Source of the DNA: Meandrina meandrites
Taxonomy: Eukaryota; Cnidaria; Anthozoa; Scleractinia; Meandrinidae
Length of the DNA stretch: 64,000 nucleotides
Assembly: GCA_963693305.1 (NCBI GenBank)
Contig: OY855914.1
Coordinates: 9,677,403-9,741,402, forward strand
Direction: 5' to 3'
Part shown: piece after piece, positions 12,360-23,829 of the stretch
Layout: each line of letters begins with the position of its first letter
Position numbering within the stretch: position 1 is the stretch's first letter
The notes under the pieces: model-generated
Told to the model about the DNA's origin: nothing
Databases searched by the model: none
Seen by the model: only the letters and a program-made list of their open reading frames with translations
Program-made: the position numbers and the translations under genes

Positions 12360-13192
12360 TAGAGTGCACCAAGTTTATATTCCTCGCGAATCAAGTCCTG
12401 AAATTTGATATCGGCGGAAAAACTTGGACACAAAATGGCAGGTTTTAAGGCTTCCGAAGACCTTCCGGATCGCTGTTTACAACCGTGAATGTACGCTATT
12501 GAAAGCCGTGAATCTGATTATGATAATTATCATTCGCTGCATTTTTTCTTTTCATTGGTCGAGACCCTAACACGTGATCTGCAAATAATCGCTTACAACT
12601 AATGGTCTGCTCATGCGCATTAGCGTCTGACAGTGATTTTGTTACGAATAATATTCTGCTCATGCGTAATTGTGTTCACTTCCGAGAAAAATGGCAGCTC
12701 GTTTTCCAGAGTTGTGGGAGAGTGTTTGATTTGTCTACTAGACCCGAAAAAGACAGCGGGGATACAAAAAAGGCAACGGAAATTTTCCCTAATGTATTTC
12801 GGTACTATCTGAAAGAAAGAGAACTGTGTAGTTCGTATCATCAAAGGCGAATCACGTTTTTGTCTGCATCACGTCAGCAAGAAAGCGCAAAGTTCCTACT
12901 TCCCGTAGGTAATTCTGCAAAACAAATTCAGTCATCGAATGATAAAACAATTATTAAACTTGGTTTTCGCAAAATATCGTGATATGTCAGTGTCTCGCAG
13001 ATCAATTATTTTGTTCAACCTCGTCCAATAATTGTTAATTATTCGATACGTTCCATGCCAGCCCACAAGATTCAAACCTGAAAACAATTACGAGTAATTA
13101 CTTGATACAAAGAATTTTACAAATAAGAAGAACTTTACATGGAAGCGTGTTCAAATTTGCAGATAACTTAAAATCCAATAAAAGTTACAGTA
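12360..13192. other. No gene recognised
   Basis: An open frame runs at 12602-12982 (plus, 126 codons). It has no recognisable domain, lies in CTHRC1-B intron 2, and has a composition like the surrounding non-coding DNA. Confidence 0.4.
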
Positions 13193-13777
13193 CAGTCAAT
13201 TACAACTCCATCTTAACGGACACCTCTATAAGACAACAACAACAACAACAACCATTTATTTTGCCAAATTAAATTGAGAGAAAATTACAGCAGAATATAA
13301 ATTAACTAAAATAGGCAAAAAAACTACCCAGAATAGAAATAAGCTAAACGAGCTGAGTAGTTACAAAAAAGGAATTTAAAAGAAGACAAAAATAAACTAA
13401 GCCAAGTAATGAGTAATTAAGTACTAAAAAAAGAAGAGAAAAAAAAAGAAAAGATGGAAAAGACAGTACCAGTTAATGTTTGAATTAAAACATATAAGTT
13501 TAATACAAGCGAAAAGGAAGTTAAAATACTAAGCCAGCATTAACCATAAGTACTTACATAACGCTTTTTCATAGTCTGCTTAAATGAATGTAACTAAACT
13601 CCCGATAAGACGGACACCTCTCTAAGACGGACAACGGACACTTTAAAACCGTCAACGGACTCTTGAAAAGTCTTTGGTTTAGCAAATAATACTTCAAAAC
13701 GGGAAATGCAGGTGCTGAATATGACAGCAAATTACTTTTTGAGGAAGCGAAATGCAACCAAATACATGAATCTTTTT

Positions 13778-14245
13778 TTAAAAACCAAACGTTTCATTGG
13801 CAGCTCTTATCTTGTCGGCAGAATACAAGTTAGAATGTAAATCAGTCATTTTTGCTTTCAAAACATCACTTGGAAGACAGAATACAGTACAATGTACCGT
13901 TAACCTAAAACAGTTATTTTCTTGCTTTCTAAGCTGAACTACAGCTGTCAACACTGACCCAACACTGTAATCCTTGCTGCTTCCTCTTGCTGTCTGTTTT
14001 TTTTCTTGATTTCTAACCAGAGCTTCATCGATTATCATTCTTTCTTTCATAATGCGTTCACTTAGCAACTTCACAGCTATCGAGTTCTCTTCAACTACAT
14101 CATTGGCAATACACATTTGCTTAACCACTGAGGCGAGAGATGTGTTCCAGTTTACCGCATATACTGCTCCATTGTTCGGAGTACAGTAAACCTCCGTATG
14201 TGTAATACTGTAGACAAAAGAGCCAACCTTTTTCAATAATATCAT
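13778..14245 (-). other. 155-codon open frame of unknown origin inside the pogo-like region
   Basis: It starts MILLKKVGSF and ends AANETFGF followed by TAA. It contains a charged helical stretch around ERIMKERMIIDEALVRNQEKK. A polypyrimidine-AG (TTTTGTCTACAG) occurs shortly after the ATG, so it could be an exon beginning in-frame there. I do not recognise the protein. It lies between pogo-like ends and may be a captured host fragment or chance. Confidence 0.2.
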
Positions 14246-14393
14246 TTTTGTTCCGGTTTGTAGGTTTTGTTTAAGTAAATAACTTTAAACAAACTTAGAA
14301 CAGACATGTATTCATTGGGCAGAGGTTCGGCATTATTTTCTCAGAATTTCGGGTGTCACGGTACCGCGACTCTCTATAAGCCGGACACCTCTC

Positions 14394-14590
14394 TTAGGGC
14401 ACGTTCGTTTGGGATCAATCCGGAATAAGAATAATTGGAATAATGCAAGTTAGCGTTCGTTTGGCTGCTCTTCCTATTCCGGAATACTTGGATTGCCATT
14501 CCGGCTATTCTACTCCCAGGAGCAGAATAGCCGGAAAATAGTCCAGAATATATTCTTATTCCAGAATATTCCCAAACGAACGCGCCCTAA
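14394..14590. mobile_element. 197-bp MITE nested in the pogo-like element
   Basis: The termini are TTAGGGCACGTTCGTTTGG and the inverse, CAAACGAACGCGCCCTAA. It contains several further ATTCCGG/CCGGAAT palindromes. It interrupts the run CTCTCT-TAAGACGGACA of the host element, so it inserted later. Confidence 0.8.
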
Positions 14591-14644
14591 GACGGACAGT
14601 TGGAGCCGTTCCCGACGGTGTCCGTTTTAGAGAGAGTTGACTGT

Positions 14645-14915
14645 ATTCACGCTAAAGCAAAAGTTTCAATTGATTTTTGCAGATGGCTTTTGCAGTCAAT
14701 TTTCTCACTTGATGGCTTACCGATCCTTCCAAAAACTCCATCCAAATTGGTAGCAATACTGAAGTCTTGAAAAGCTGCATAAGTCCTAAAACAAGTGTGT
14801 CAAGTGTATACAAAATACATTCGTAAGCGCCAAAGCGCCAAGACACATCAGGCCCCTTTGCCGTCATAAAACCTTCACTAGCAAGGTTTTAGCACTCTGT
14901 AGTTTACAATCTTTA
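14645..14915. repeat. Dispersed repeat family II, copy 1
   Basis: It contains TTCACGCTAAAGC, then GGCTTACCGATCCTTC, GAAGTCTTGA.AAGCTGCAT and GTTTTAGCACTCTGTA. Related segments are at about 25690-25930 and 31920-32120. No coding signal is shared. Confidence 0.6.
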
Positions 14916-14918
14916 AGT

Positions 14919-15110
14919 GTAGTTTGTATAGGTAATCATATGCTTTCGAGTGCAATTTGGGATAAATCAGCACGAGTAAAGTTTTCAAAGGCTAACAAAA
15001 ATACACGAGCCCGTAGGGCGAGTGCAATTTGTAGTCTTTGAAAACTTTACGAGTGCTGATTTTTCCCAAATTGCATGAGAAAAATCATGTGATTACCTAT
15101 ACAAACTACA
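14919..15110. repeat. 192-bp palindromic element
   Basis: TGTAGTTTGTATAGGTAATC at the left is inverted at the right as GATTACCTATACAAACTACA. Further inward, GCAATTTGGGATAAATCAGC pairs with GCTGATTTTTCCCAAATTGC. It is a long hairpin with a loop near 15000-15040. Confidence 0.8.
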
Positions 15111-15689
15111 AAAATACATACAAAAATTTCACTGCAAGTGGATGACGAACAAGATGTGTTCGGTCGCTTACCTTTCCGACTCGTTGTTAAAACATTACGG
15201 AGTTGCCAGACTTAATAAATCCAGATACTGCCACGGAATTTTAAAGCTCTCTTCCATGCATTATCAGGTGCTTTTATCCTCATTAGATTGCAAGGGTATG
15301 AGCTGAAATGTGCAACTTCAATTCATGCTTGTAATCTTCCTTCTTTACGAGCTGTCGCGAAAGAAAATCCTCGATCGGTGGCTTTCAGAAGTTTCGTAGA
15401 GCCTCTTTTGTGCCGCACAAACTTCCAGTTGCTAGTACATTGGTTTATACACTGATAATTTTTTAACTTTGCATTGATTGATGTTTTTGCTCTCTCCAAA
15501 CCCTCCGACAGCGGCCGCCATTTTGTATGGCGCGCTTTCTCGACGTTCCTGCCAATCAATTTAATTTCAACTTTTTGCACTCAATTTTAACTTTCTGCAA
15601 TGTTTGGGATTAATTGACGTGCTCTCAGCCAATGAGCTTGCTGAAATTTTTGCATGTGTATTATTTCTTAGCTCTTATTAACCGAGCAG

Positions 15690-15776
15690 GAGGTCTGTAT
15701 GGGAGAATCTTGACCGAGGCCGTGAGTACAGACCGAATGCAGTGAGGTCTGTACTCACGACCGAGGCAATCACGGA
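15690..15776. repeat. Hairpin element with GAGGTCTGTA arms
   Basis: GTGAGTACAGACC and its inverse GGTCTGTACTCAC flank GAATGCAGTGA. CTTGACCGAGGC and CACGACCGAGGC are direct repeats in the same stretch. Confidence 0.55.
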
Positions 15777-17030
15777 AAATCACGGAAAAACTTGAACAAG
15801 AGAATGTCGATATCATCGGCAGGTGTTTTTTCAATTTCCCTAGCCTCTTTTATCGACTGATAGAATTTTCTTACAGGTATTTGAGACGCTTTTTAATCTT
15901 GTTCAGTGCTTTTAACCTCTGGCCTTGCAATTATTTCGCAAATTCGTTTCTAGCTGGTGTTTGGATTTCGCCTGTGAACTGAACAAAAATTTGCCAAAGT
16001 TTACTCGTTCTTTTTACCTTTTTCGCGTCAATCTTTTTGGTTCTTCCATTTGTTATTGTTTAGCAAAAACAAGTCAACGTTTTTGCATTTTTGTTTGTAA
16101 ATTTCTCAGCGTAAGTGAAACCGGTCTAGATGCCGGTCTAGGTGGGAAAATCTAGACCGCGGTCAATATCGGCAAAATTAGTGATAAACACAGGCCAAAG
16201 CGGACCACTGAAAACCATCTTCCCAGAGATGTTTTTTTATATTATAGCAAATGGGTGTATAGTTTACCCATAGAAAGTATTTTTACGATATTTAAAGTTA
16301 TCGCCCATAGATAAAAATGGCAATGTTTTACTGCATAATTTCGCTTGCGACACATTTGCAAATTTAGTCTGTCAGTTTAGGCTCGTTTCGAGCTCAAAAC
16401 TAATCTCGATTTGTTTTATTTCTCGCTCAGTCATACAATGACGACCTGAAAAGATTATAAATATCATTGAAAGATTCATAAACAGCTGTAGTATAATGCG
16501 CGAGACGATCAAATTTTCACAAAATTCAGTCTAACCGGAAGTGGATTTTGAGCCCAAACGGGGCGAAATCGTTTTTTGCATATTTCTACGAAAAGAAGCT
16601 GTATCAGGACAAACTAACTGCAGTCCGTTTAGTTTCTCACTAGGACCTATCTTTGAGCAAAATATGAGCGAAATCGATTTTTCGACATGTGCCGCTGTTC
16701 GGTCGAAATTTGTAGAAAGTCACACTCAAGTTTTAGAGATGAATTTTACAGGAAAATCGAGTATCACCTACCGAATATCAAAAAATTACCTCCTACAGAA
16801 GCCACCAAAGGATTGATAATTCGCAATTTATTATATTAATATTCATTTGACAAAATTCATTTTAACTTGGTTAGATTTAGGTAATACTCTTCTATCAAGT
16901 CACATTGATGTAGGGTAGTTGCTTTTTCATTCTTACATGATTAGGATTATTATAAGTCTTGTAATGCTTTTGCAATACCAAAATTAATATATTTATGGTC
17001 ATGCAAATAAAGCTTATTGTTGTTATTGGA
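15777..17030. other. No gene recognised
   Basis: A small palindromic cluster GGTCTAGATGCCGGTCTAGG lies near 16124-16143. A 91-codon frame at 16541-16816 has no recognisable domain. Nothing else is seen before CTHRC1-B exon 2. Confidence 0.4.
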
Positions 17031-17694
17031 CTTACTCAATTATTTTAAAATGTAAATTCGGACTGAGGAACATAATGATCAGATAACACAAACTGAACTG
17101 TTACTTACCCATATTTTACCGCTGCCGAAATGCTGGTATTGTTTCCACACACATTGTTTCCAGTTAGAATGCTGTCTGGGGACAATGTTTACTGCGTCGC
17201 CTTTCTCTCCCTTTATTCCGATGCCACTTTTTCCTTTTGGCCCTTTAAATACCATTGGGACAATTTTCCCTGGGAACCCCAATAGCGCCTTGTAAACCTT
17301 GCTTTCCGATGGTACCCTCCTCTCTTTTAAAGCCATCTCTACCAAGAAAACCCGAAGCTTCCTGTATTCCGGGGATACTGGGCATTCCTGGCATCCCATA
17401 AGAAGGCTGTTGAAACAAAAGTAAACCGTTTCAATATGCCAGAAATCTTCGCCTTTATTGTGCATGGTGGCATACGGGTTATGTGTAAAAACGGTTAGCA
17501 CGTGACATATCTGAAAATAGCTCAAATCTGGCCGTGATCCGTGAATTGCCTTTCTCAAACTCATTAATAATTCATCTGGTTAACACAAAGGAAATCAGAA
17601 CCGTGACGATGGTTTGGAAATCTGATCTTAATTTGCATAGATTTTTAAGATTTTATTTCTCCGTTTTCTCCGTAGTTTTAGTTTCGATTGAGAG

Positions 17695-17842
17695 GATATA
17701 TCAAACACTCGTGAGAGTGTTTCATCACATGTCCAAACACCTCGAAGTTCGTCAAAAATACTCCGCTACGCGTCGTATTTTCAACTCTCTTCTCGGTGTT
17801 TGGAAATGTGATGAAACACTCTCCCTCGTGTTTGATGTAATA
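17695..17842. repeat. Hairpin MITE (family III)
   Basis: ATCAAACACTCGTGAGAGTG and its inverse CACTCTCCCTCGTGTTTGAT form the ends. GTGTTTGGAAATGTGATG is the inverse of CATCACATGTCCAAACAC. A diverged copy lies in NAA10 intron 5 at about 39545-39690. Confidence 0.75.
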
Positions 17843-17867
17843 GATCAAAAACGAGTGCGAGTTTTTC

Positions 17868-17962
17868 ATCAGGGGTTCCAAACACCGAGAAAAAGATGAA
17901 AGCACGACGCCGAAGGCGGAGTGCTTTTATTGTTTCGAGTTGTTTGGAACCCCTTATGAAAA
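17868..17962. repeat. Hairpin MITE with GGGGTTCCAAACA arms
   Basis: CATCAGGGGTTCCAAACA pairs with TGTTTGGAACCCCTTATG around a GCACGACGCCGAAGGCGGAGTGC inner stem-loop. It adjoins the previous element. Confidence 0.7.
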
Positions 17963-19155
17963 ACGAAGGACGAGTTTTTGAGCTGGCTTCTCAAATGGAA
18001 CAATAGGAAATTATGCAGTGAAATGTTTTGTCAAATGAAACAATAAGAAATTACGCAGTGTCAAATTTTTGCCCTTTTTTTTGTAAAAACGCGATTGCAT
18101 GCATGATTCATTAGCGTCCCAGCCATGAGCGAGGAAGGAGCGGCGTGGTTTAGTAGCCGAAAATGGTTTACGAGGAAGAGAATTAAGTCAAGAAAGCCGT
18201 ATCCCCCGTCAACAAGGTATAAAAACAAATACGCGTTAACGTTTTTAAACAATGGCGAAGAACTCGGGTGGAGAAAAATTTCCATTCTTTCAGGAGGCTC
18301 GTTTAGAGATTACAATTTGCATTATTTTACGAAGCTTTCGACTCTCTGAATTTCTGGCAAAGTAAATTTGTCATTGAAGTAGAACAAAAGGAACGAAGAG
18401 TGATATCCACCAAAACAATTTATGTAATAGTATTTAGTATCCGACGCTATCTGTATTTAAGGAATTGTTGTTATTACTATTTCCGATTTCATGAGTTGTA
18501 TTGTTAAAAAAATTCAAGGTTACTACGGATTTATAAATATTCATTGATTAAAATTCTGTGAAGACTGATTAAAATTCAAGTTTCTTGATCAGTGTCTTGA
18601 TCAGTTCTTGAACTAGTCGAATGTGTCTTGATCGGTTTGTTCATTGGGTATCAACATACATGCACCTGACCGAATTGATGCAAGCTGATTGGGTCATCAG
18701 CTCATGAATTATTAATGAGTTTGAATATTGCGTCTAATTGGACACGTGATCTGCTTATCATGATTTTGAAGATTCCGGCTGGAAACGTTCCGCGTGAAAA
18801 CCGAAGATAAATGACAATCTCATAAATCTCTTTAAAATAGTTAAGCACCAGTTGACAAGCGGCATCAATGATGAAGCCAAACACTGATTTTGTGTGGAAG
18901 TCGCGTTCTCTTGCAATTGGCTCGATTTTTGCGTTTTAGGTCTTGAGCTCGCTGGAGAGATCAAGTTTTGTTATTTGTGTAAATGCCACGCAACTGAAGG
19001 TCTAAAAAAAATAGAGTACGTGTTTCTGAGCGATTCTTCGTACCTACCTCAGATTTGGATGTGATAGCTTTTGGCTGCAGTTCTTTGGCATACGTTCCTC
19101 CCGAGGCCAAGAAGAAAACGGCGACGAGGGAAAATGAAAAAATGAGGAAATTCAT

Positions 19156-21059
19156 ACCTTTGCAGCTTCACGTTGTGGCGAACTCTACAATAAAACATGA
19201 ACAATAAGCAAAGGGAACAATTTGAGTTCAATCGCAGCGTAGTTAGAAAACTCACTTTGCCGTTAATATCTTGTTCACTCACCTCGTTAATCACCTCTCG
19301 AAGGAAAACTAGATTGATTGCCGGAAAGACTGTTTTACCGAAGTGTGTTGCGTCTTCAATAAAAGCGTCTTCAATCGGTTACGTTTGTGTGAAAAAATTA
19401 CAAAGCGCCAGACGATAATTGTATTTTGATAATAGTGTAACTGAGTATATTTGTAATAAACAAGGGGCAAAATGGCTTTCCAGGTGGCCATTTCATGCAA
19501 GATTATCAAAGCAAGATTTATCTTATTGCTGTTAAATCCATGAAGTAACTTTGCTCTAAAGGTAGCATTTTTTCGCTTTTTTGTAGCAAATGGTTTTTTC
19601 TAAAATAATATCTAATATCTATCTATCTGAGCAACGTTTGATCGCTTACTGATTATGGATGTCTAATTCCAGAGGGTTAAATGCCCGGGGTTAAACGAGA
19701 AGAAAATTGCTATCGAAAAAGTTGTTTTGGCTTCCCTGCTTGTTTTAATTTCAATGCTGAACCGGGGAGATTTCGAATATAGCATCTTAACAAATACATT
19801 GCCCGGATTAATATTGATTGTATAAGATTGTAAAAGTATAAAAAGACGGCAAAGACATTTAGAAGAAAATTCTTTCCAGTAATTTATACAAAAACACACG
19901 AATAAAGAAAAGAAGTATTATAGTATCTTGTGGCTTCTTATGAGTCCGGTTAGCAGCACGAATTTGGCTTCTGTTCGTATGTGAAATTTCAGCTCGGTCG
20001 CTGAGATGAAGAAACGTTCAACGCATGACTGTGGGATTAAGTTACGCCCCGAAACAGATTGATGGGATGTTATTCTTTTGATTGGACCGTATTCCAATTT
20101 TCTATCGTATTTTACATTAAAGAGAAGCCTGGTTTTCTAAGCTAGTCAAGATTAAATATCACTTAGATGGAAGACGCCTCACCGTGCCAGTCCGATGTTA
20201 TAAAACCCATTTCAATTAGCAGTTGTCCGAGACACGCCTGTTGGTTAGCGAAGGAAAATTATGAATGACGGAATTTTGATCGTTTTCTAAAAATGGTATT
20301 TACACTTCATACACATTTAAGCAAAATACATTCATTCGGAGGAACTGAAATCGTGAAAGCTAATGCGAAATGAACACTATAACTATTGCATAATGACCAT
20401 GTGGCAGTGTTGGGGAAATTCAAGGAATAAGCCGTTTATTGTATAAATCAATGTTTTATATGATCAGAGGAACGAGCAATGCCTTCCTATAAGGGAGAAC
20501 ATGAAATTGGCTAGTCTGCAGCAGGAGTGCTGAAATACGCGCTTGCGCCTTTTCCTACACGTACAGCATAAGAAAATTTTAACGGTAACATTATGTCGAC
20601 TTTCACTGGACGTATATCTCACCTAATAAATCATTAAACGGAAAAATTGCCTTGCTGCCTTGCTAGCAGAATCCAAGAAGAAGAAATCCTATTATGAAAT
20701 ATTTTTCACTACGTTTGGAGATAAATAATTACAGTTACTATTATTTAGTCACTCTGCGACTCGCCTTTCTATGATTAAAATATGCTTTACAGCCTCATGG
20801 TATGTTTCAAAACGAAAAGGAACGGCTTTCAGTAGTTCAGCATTATGCACAAAAAAAGCGACCAACTAAATTACTCTGCTGTTAATATTACAAACTAGCT
20901 TCAAACATGATTCACCGCAATGTGGCTTTCTCGTTTAGTTTTTTCTCGTTCTTCTGCAATAAGCCTTCGGCACTAGTTAGCTCTTTGTGGAGAACTGAAT
21001 GTGATCGGTAGCTTTCTGCGTTTTATGAGGCCCTAATTAGTAATTGATAAGATGTAAAA
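19156..21059. other. No gene recognised (5' of CTHRC1-B)
   Basis: The proximal few hundred bases should hold the copy-B promoter. I found no clear counterpart of the copy-A upstream array. The remaining open frames are short, without domains or splice support. Confidence 0.4.
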
Positions 21060-21479
21060 TTGACATACAGCTATTTCAATTAACGTTGTCGGATCGAAGC
21101 TCAAAGCTTAAAGACAAGACCGAAAGGTAGTATGGGCGAAGAAAGAGTGTTCCACGCGTGCTGAATACTAATGAGATACAGCGATATAGCAAACGAGACG
21201 TTTTTCGTTTCCTTTCTCTTCAGACATGTGTAGAAAAGATCCTTTTTCGCCTCATTTTATTTAAAAAGAATAATCCAAACCACATAACGGCGAAAGAAAA
21301 GATACAAGAAAGGTTTCACGGAAAGAAAAACAAAATATTCCACGTGCAAAAATACAAACTTGTAGATTTCCTCAATGGTGATATGCAAATTGCAGTAAAT
21401 ACCAAAGGCACCATTCGGTCTTGACTTGTAGGTTTGAAGATTTAATCCGACAACGTTAATTGAAATAGCTGTATGTCAA
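21060..21479. mobile_element. 420-bp TIR element with about 38-bp termini
   Basis: Both ends carry TTGACATACAGCTATTTC running on into AATTAACGTTGTCGGAT, in inverse orientation. The interior is a single 88-codon plus-strand frame (21158-21424) that is basic and resembles no transposase I know. It is probably a non-autonomous MITE; no target duplication is obvious. Confidence 0.8.
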
Positions 21480-22074
21480 GAAGGAAAATTGTTTTAAGTG
21501 CTTTTTTACAACTATCAAAACTTGCTGGCGCTAGTAGAGCTTTCAATTAGAGCGTATCCAGTTGCATTCATGTTGGGTGTTCAGTTCTTAAATGTGGAAT
21601 GTGAATTCTCCCCTAGTTCAAAACAATGAGAATGTGAATACTACAATAATTCTTCCCTTTCGGAACTCAATTTTTACACGTGTAAATGGGACTATTACAA
21701 TTTGCTTCACAGGAAATATGTTGTTATTTGATATAATCACTTGATCAAAACTTTTCACAAAATTAACGAATATTTTACTTTAACGAATATTGCTACTGAC
21801 GGAAATTTCAGTGAAACTGACAGCTAAAAGCGACATAAAAGTGATGTTAAAGGCTGGTTACAAATATCTAGAATTGCTGGCGCGCAATAGAACTGCTTGT
21901 AACATATTTGCCAAAGTAAAAATTAAACCTGTAAATCCACATTTATCATATATGCTTAAGCAAAAGTACAACAGCCAGAAAGAGTTTAAATATTAACAAT
22001 CGTTCTTGCATTTTGGAACTCGACGAAGACTACGAAGCACGGATGTCGAAGCAGGATTGTCAGATGTTACCTGA

Positions 22075-23785
22075 GAAAATAATTGGTTAAGTTCATGAGC
22101 TTTTGTTGACATTAGAATTTCTAGAGTACAAAATGAGACCATTTAAGAGCACTTAGTATAAGTAATAAGAAAAGTTAATGACGAAGTAAAGTACGTTTAA
22201 AGGAAATACTTAAGATATCAGGCGTAAAGTTGTATCGAAATGAATCTCACATGGCGCGCACTATTTGTTTTACCCATTACAAGACACGGAATAAAGGAGA
22301 TCAATGTTGGTTATCTGACGAAAGAGAGTCCTCACTTTAAGCGAATCACTTGGTTGTGTGAGCTTTTGTGGACATTAGAATTTCTAGAATACAAAATGTG
22401 ACCATTAAGAAACACTTTGTGTAAATAATGAAACAAATAAATATCGAGGTAAATTGCGTTTGAAGGAAATACTTTAGCTAACAGAAATAAATTTGTATCG
22501 AAATGAATCTCACATGGCGAACGCGATCTTTTTACCCATTACAAGACACGAAAAGGAGATCAATGCCATAGAGAATGTGAATACTAAAATAAATCTTCCC
22601 TTTCGGAACTCAACTTAAAGGCTAATGCTGAATATGAAAGTTTGCGATTTTAAAGAGAAGAAGCGGGGATAACGAAGCACGATTGTCAGTTGATATCTGG
22701 GAAGAAAATGGGTTAACTTTGAAAGACTTTGTCGACATTAAACATGTGACCATTTAGAAGTTTAGCCTGAGTAATAAAAACAGTCACTGTCAAGCTTAAA
22801 TGCGTTTTAAAAAAATACTTTAGCTATCACATGTACAAGGCTGTATTGAAATGATTCTCATATGACGTGCGCTAATTTCTTTACTCATTACGAGACACGG
22901 GAAAAGAGGAGATCAATGTTGGTTATCTGACGAAAGAGAGTCCTAACTATAACCGAATCACTTGGTTGTGTGAAGAAAGTACTTCTAAGAAACTGGCCTG
23001 AAGTCACAGTGCAAATATGTTACGACCGTTTGTAAAATATTTCCCGATTTAAAAATAAAACCTGTAAATCAACATTTATCATATATGCTTAAGTGCAACA
23101 GCCAGGAAGAGTTAAAATATTAACAATCATTCTTGCATTTTGGAACGTGACAAAGAGGTCTACGAAGCACGGGTGTCGAAGCAGGATTGTCAGTTGTTAC
23201 CTGAGAAAATAATTGGTTAAGTTTATGAGCTTTACTAGGATACAAAATGTGACCATTTGGAAGCACTTGGTATAAGTAATAAAAAACGCTAATGTCGAGG
23301 TAAAGTGCGTTTGAAGGAAATACTTTTGATAACAGACGTAAATTTGTATCGAAATGAATCTCACATGGCGCGCGCTATTTGTTTCACCCATTATAAGACA
23401 CGGAATAAAGGAGATCAATAGCACTTATCGTTGCATTTTGAACTCAAAGTCAAGGGTAATACTAAGTATGGAAATAACTTTCATAATTTTCAATTTAAAG
23501 GAATGACGACGAAGACTACGAAGCAAGGATGTCGAAGCAGGATTGTCAGTTGTTACCTGGGAAGATAGTTGGTTAAGTTTAGGAGCTTTTGTCGACATTA
23601 AAAATGTGTGACCATTTAGAAGCAGTTAGTATAAGTAATAAAAACAGTTAATTTCAAGCCAAAATGCGTTTGAAAAATAAAATTTTTAGGTAACACACGT
23701 ATAAGTCTTTGAATCGAAATGATGTGGCGCGCGCTTATTTTGGTACCTATTACAAGACACGAAAAGAAAGGAGATCACTGTTGGT
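22075..23785. repeat. Degenerate direct-repeat array, five units
   Basis: Each unit includes variants of GCAGGATTGTCAGTTGTTACC, GAGCTTTTGTCGACATTA, ATGTGACCATTTAGAAGC, AATGAATCTCACATGGCGCG and CATTACAAGACACG, then AAAGGAGATCAATG. Units start near 22050, 22350, 22680, 23170 and 23540, with spacing of 300-490 bp. Some are followed by TTGGTTATCTGACGAAAGAG. The units are non-coding, and both their diversity and their order suggest an old local amplification. Confidence 0.7.
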
Positions 23786-23829
23786 TATCTGACGACAACA
23801 AGACAGACTCTCGTATCTATTGAATAATG

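Larger units (their letters stand above)
13193..14643. mobile_element. pogo/Tigger-like TIR element (or nested short copies)
   Basis: The left end is TA-CAGTCAATTACAACTCC and reaches AACGGACACC. The right end is the inverse of CAGTCAACTCTCTCTAAAAC, also reaching CGGACACC, and is followed by TA. CAGTC-type ends with TA target duplication are typical of the pogo group of Tc1/mariner transposons. Internal copies of GGACACCTCTCTAAG at about 13613 and 14372 suggest two or more short elements rather than one 1.45-kb element. No DDE transposase is seen. Confidence 0.55.
10113..19155 (-). pseudogene. CTHRC1-like: CTHRC1-like copy B (frameshifted collagen exon)
   Basis: Paralogue of copy A. Three exons can be placed on the minus strand. 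Exon 1, 19155-19048 (36 codons), has a signal peptide core FSLVAVFFLASGG and a GTAGGT donor. Exon 2 is 17406-17109 (298 nt). Exon 3, 10463-10113 (116 codons plus stop), is the same length as in copy A. Exon 2 is 298 nt against 381 nt in copy A, which equals an 84-nt in-frame deletion of Gly-X-Y repeats plus a 1-nt insertion. The insertion is an extra A on the plus strand at about 17280. Read from the acceptor, the frame ends at TAA 17245-17247. Read from the donor side, it continues through KGEKGDAVNI and WKQCVWKQY to GSGKIW. The collagen repeats before the shift also lose glycines. Exon 3 is open and differs from copy A in 23 of 110 residues. Intron 2 is about 6.6 kb, swollen by inserted elements. 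It could instead be a sequencing or assembly error, or a gene using another exon 2; I favour a decayed copy. Confidence 0.72.
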
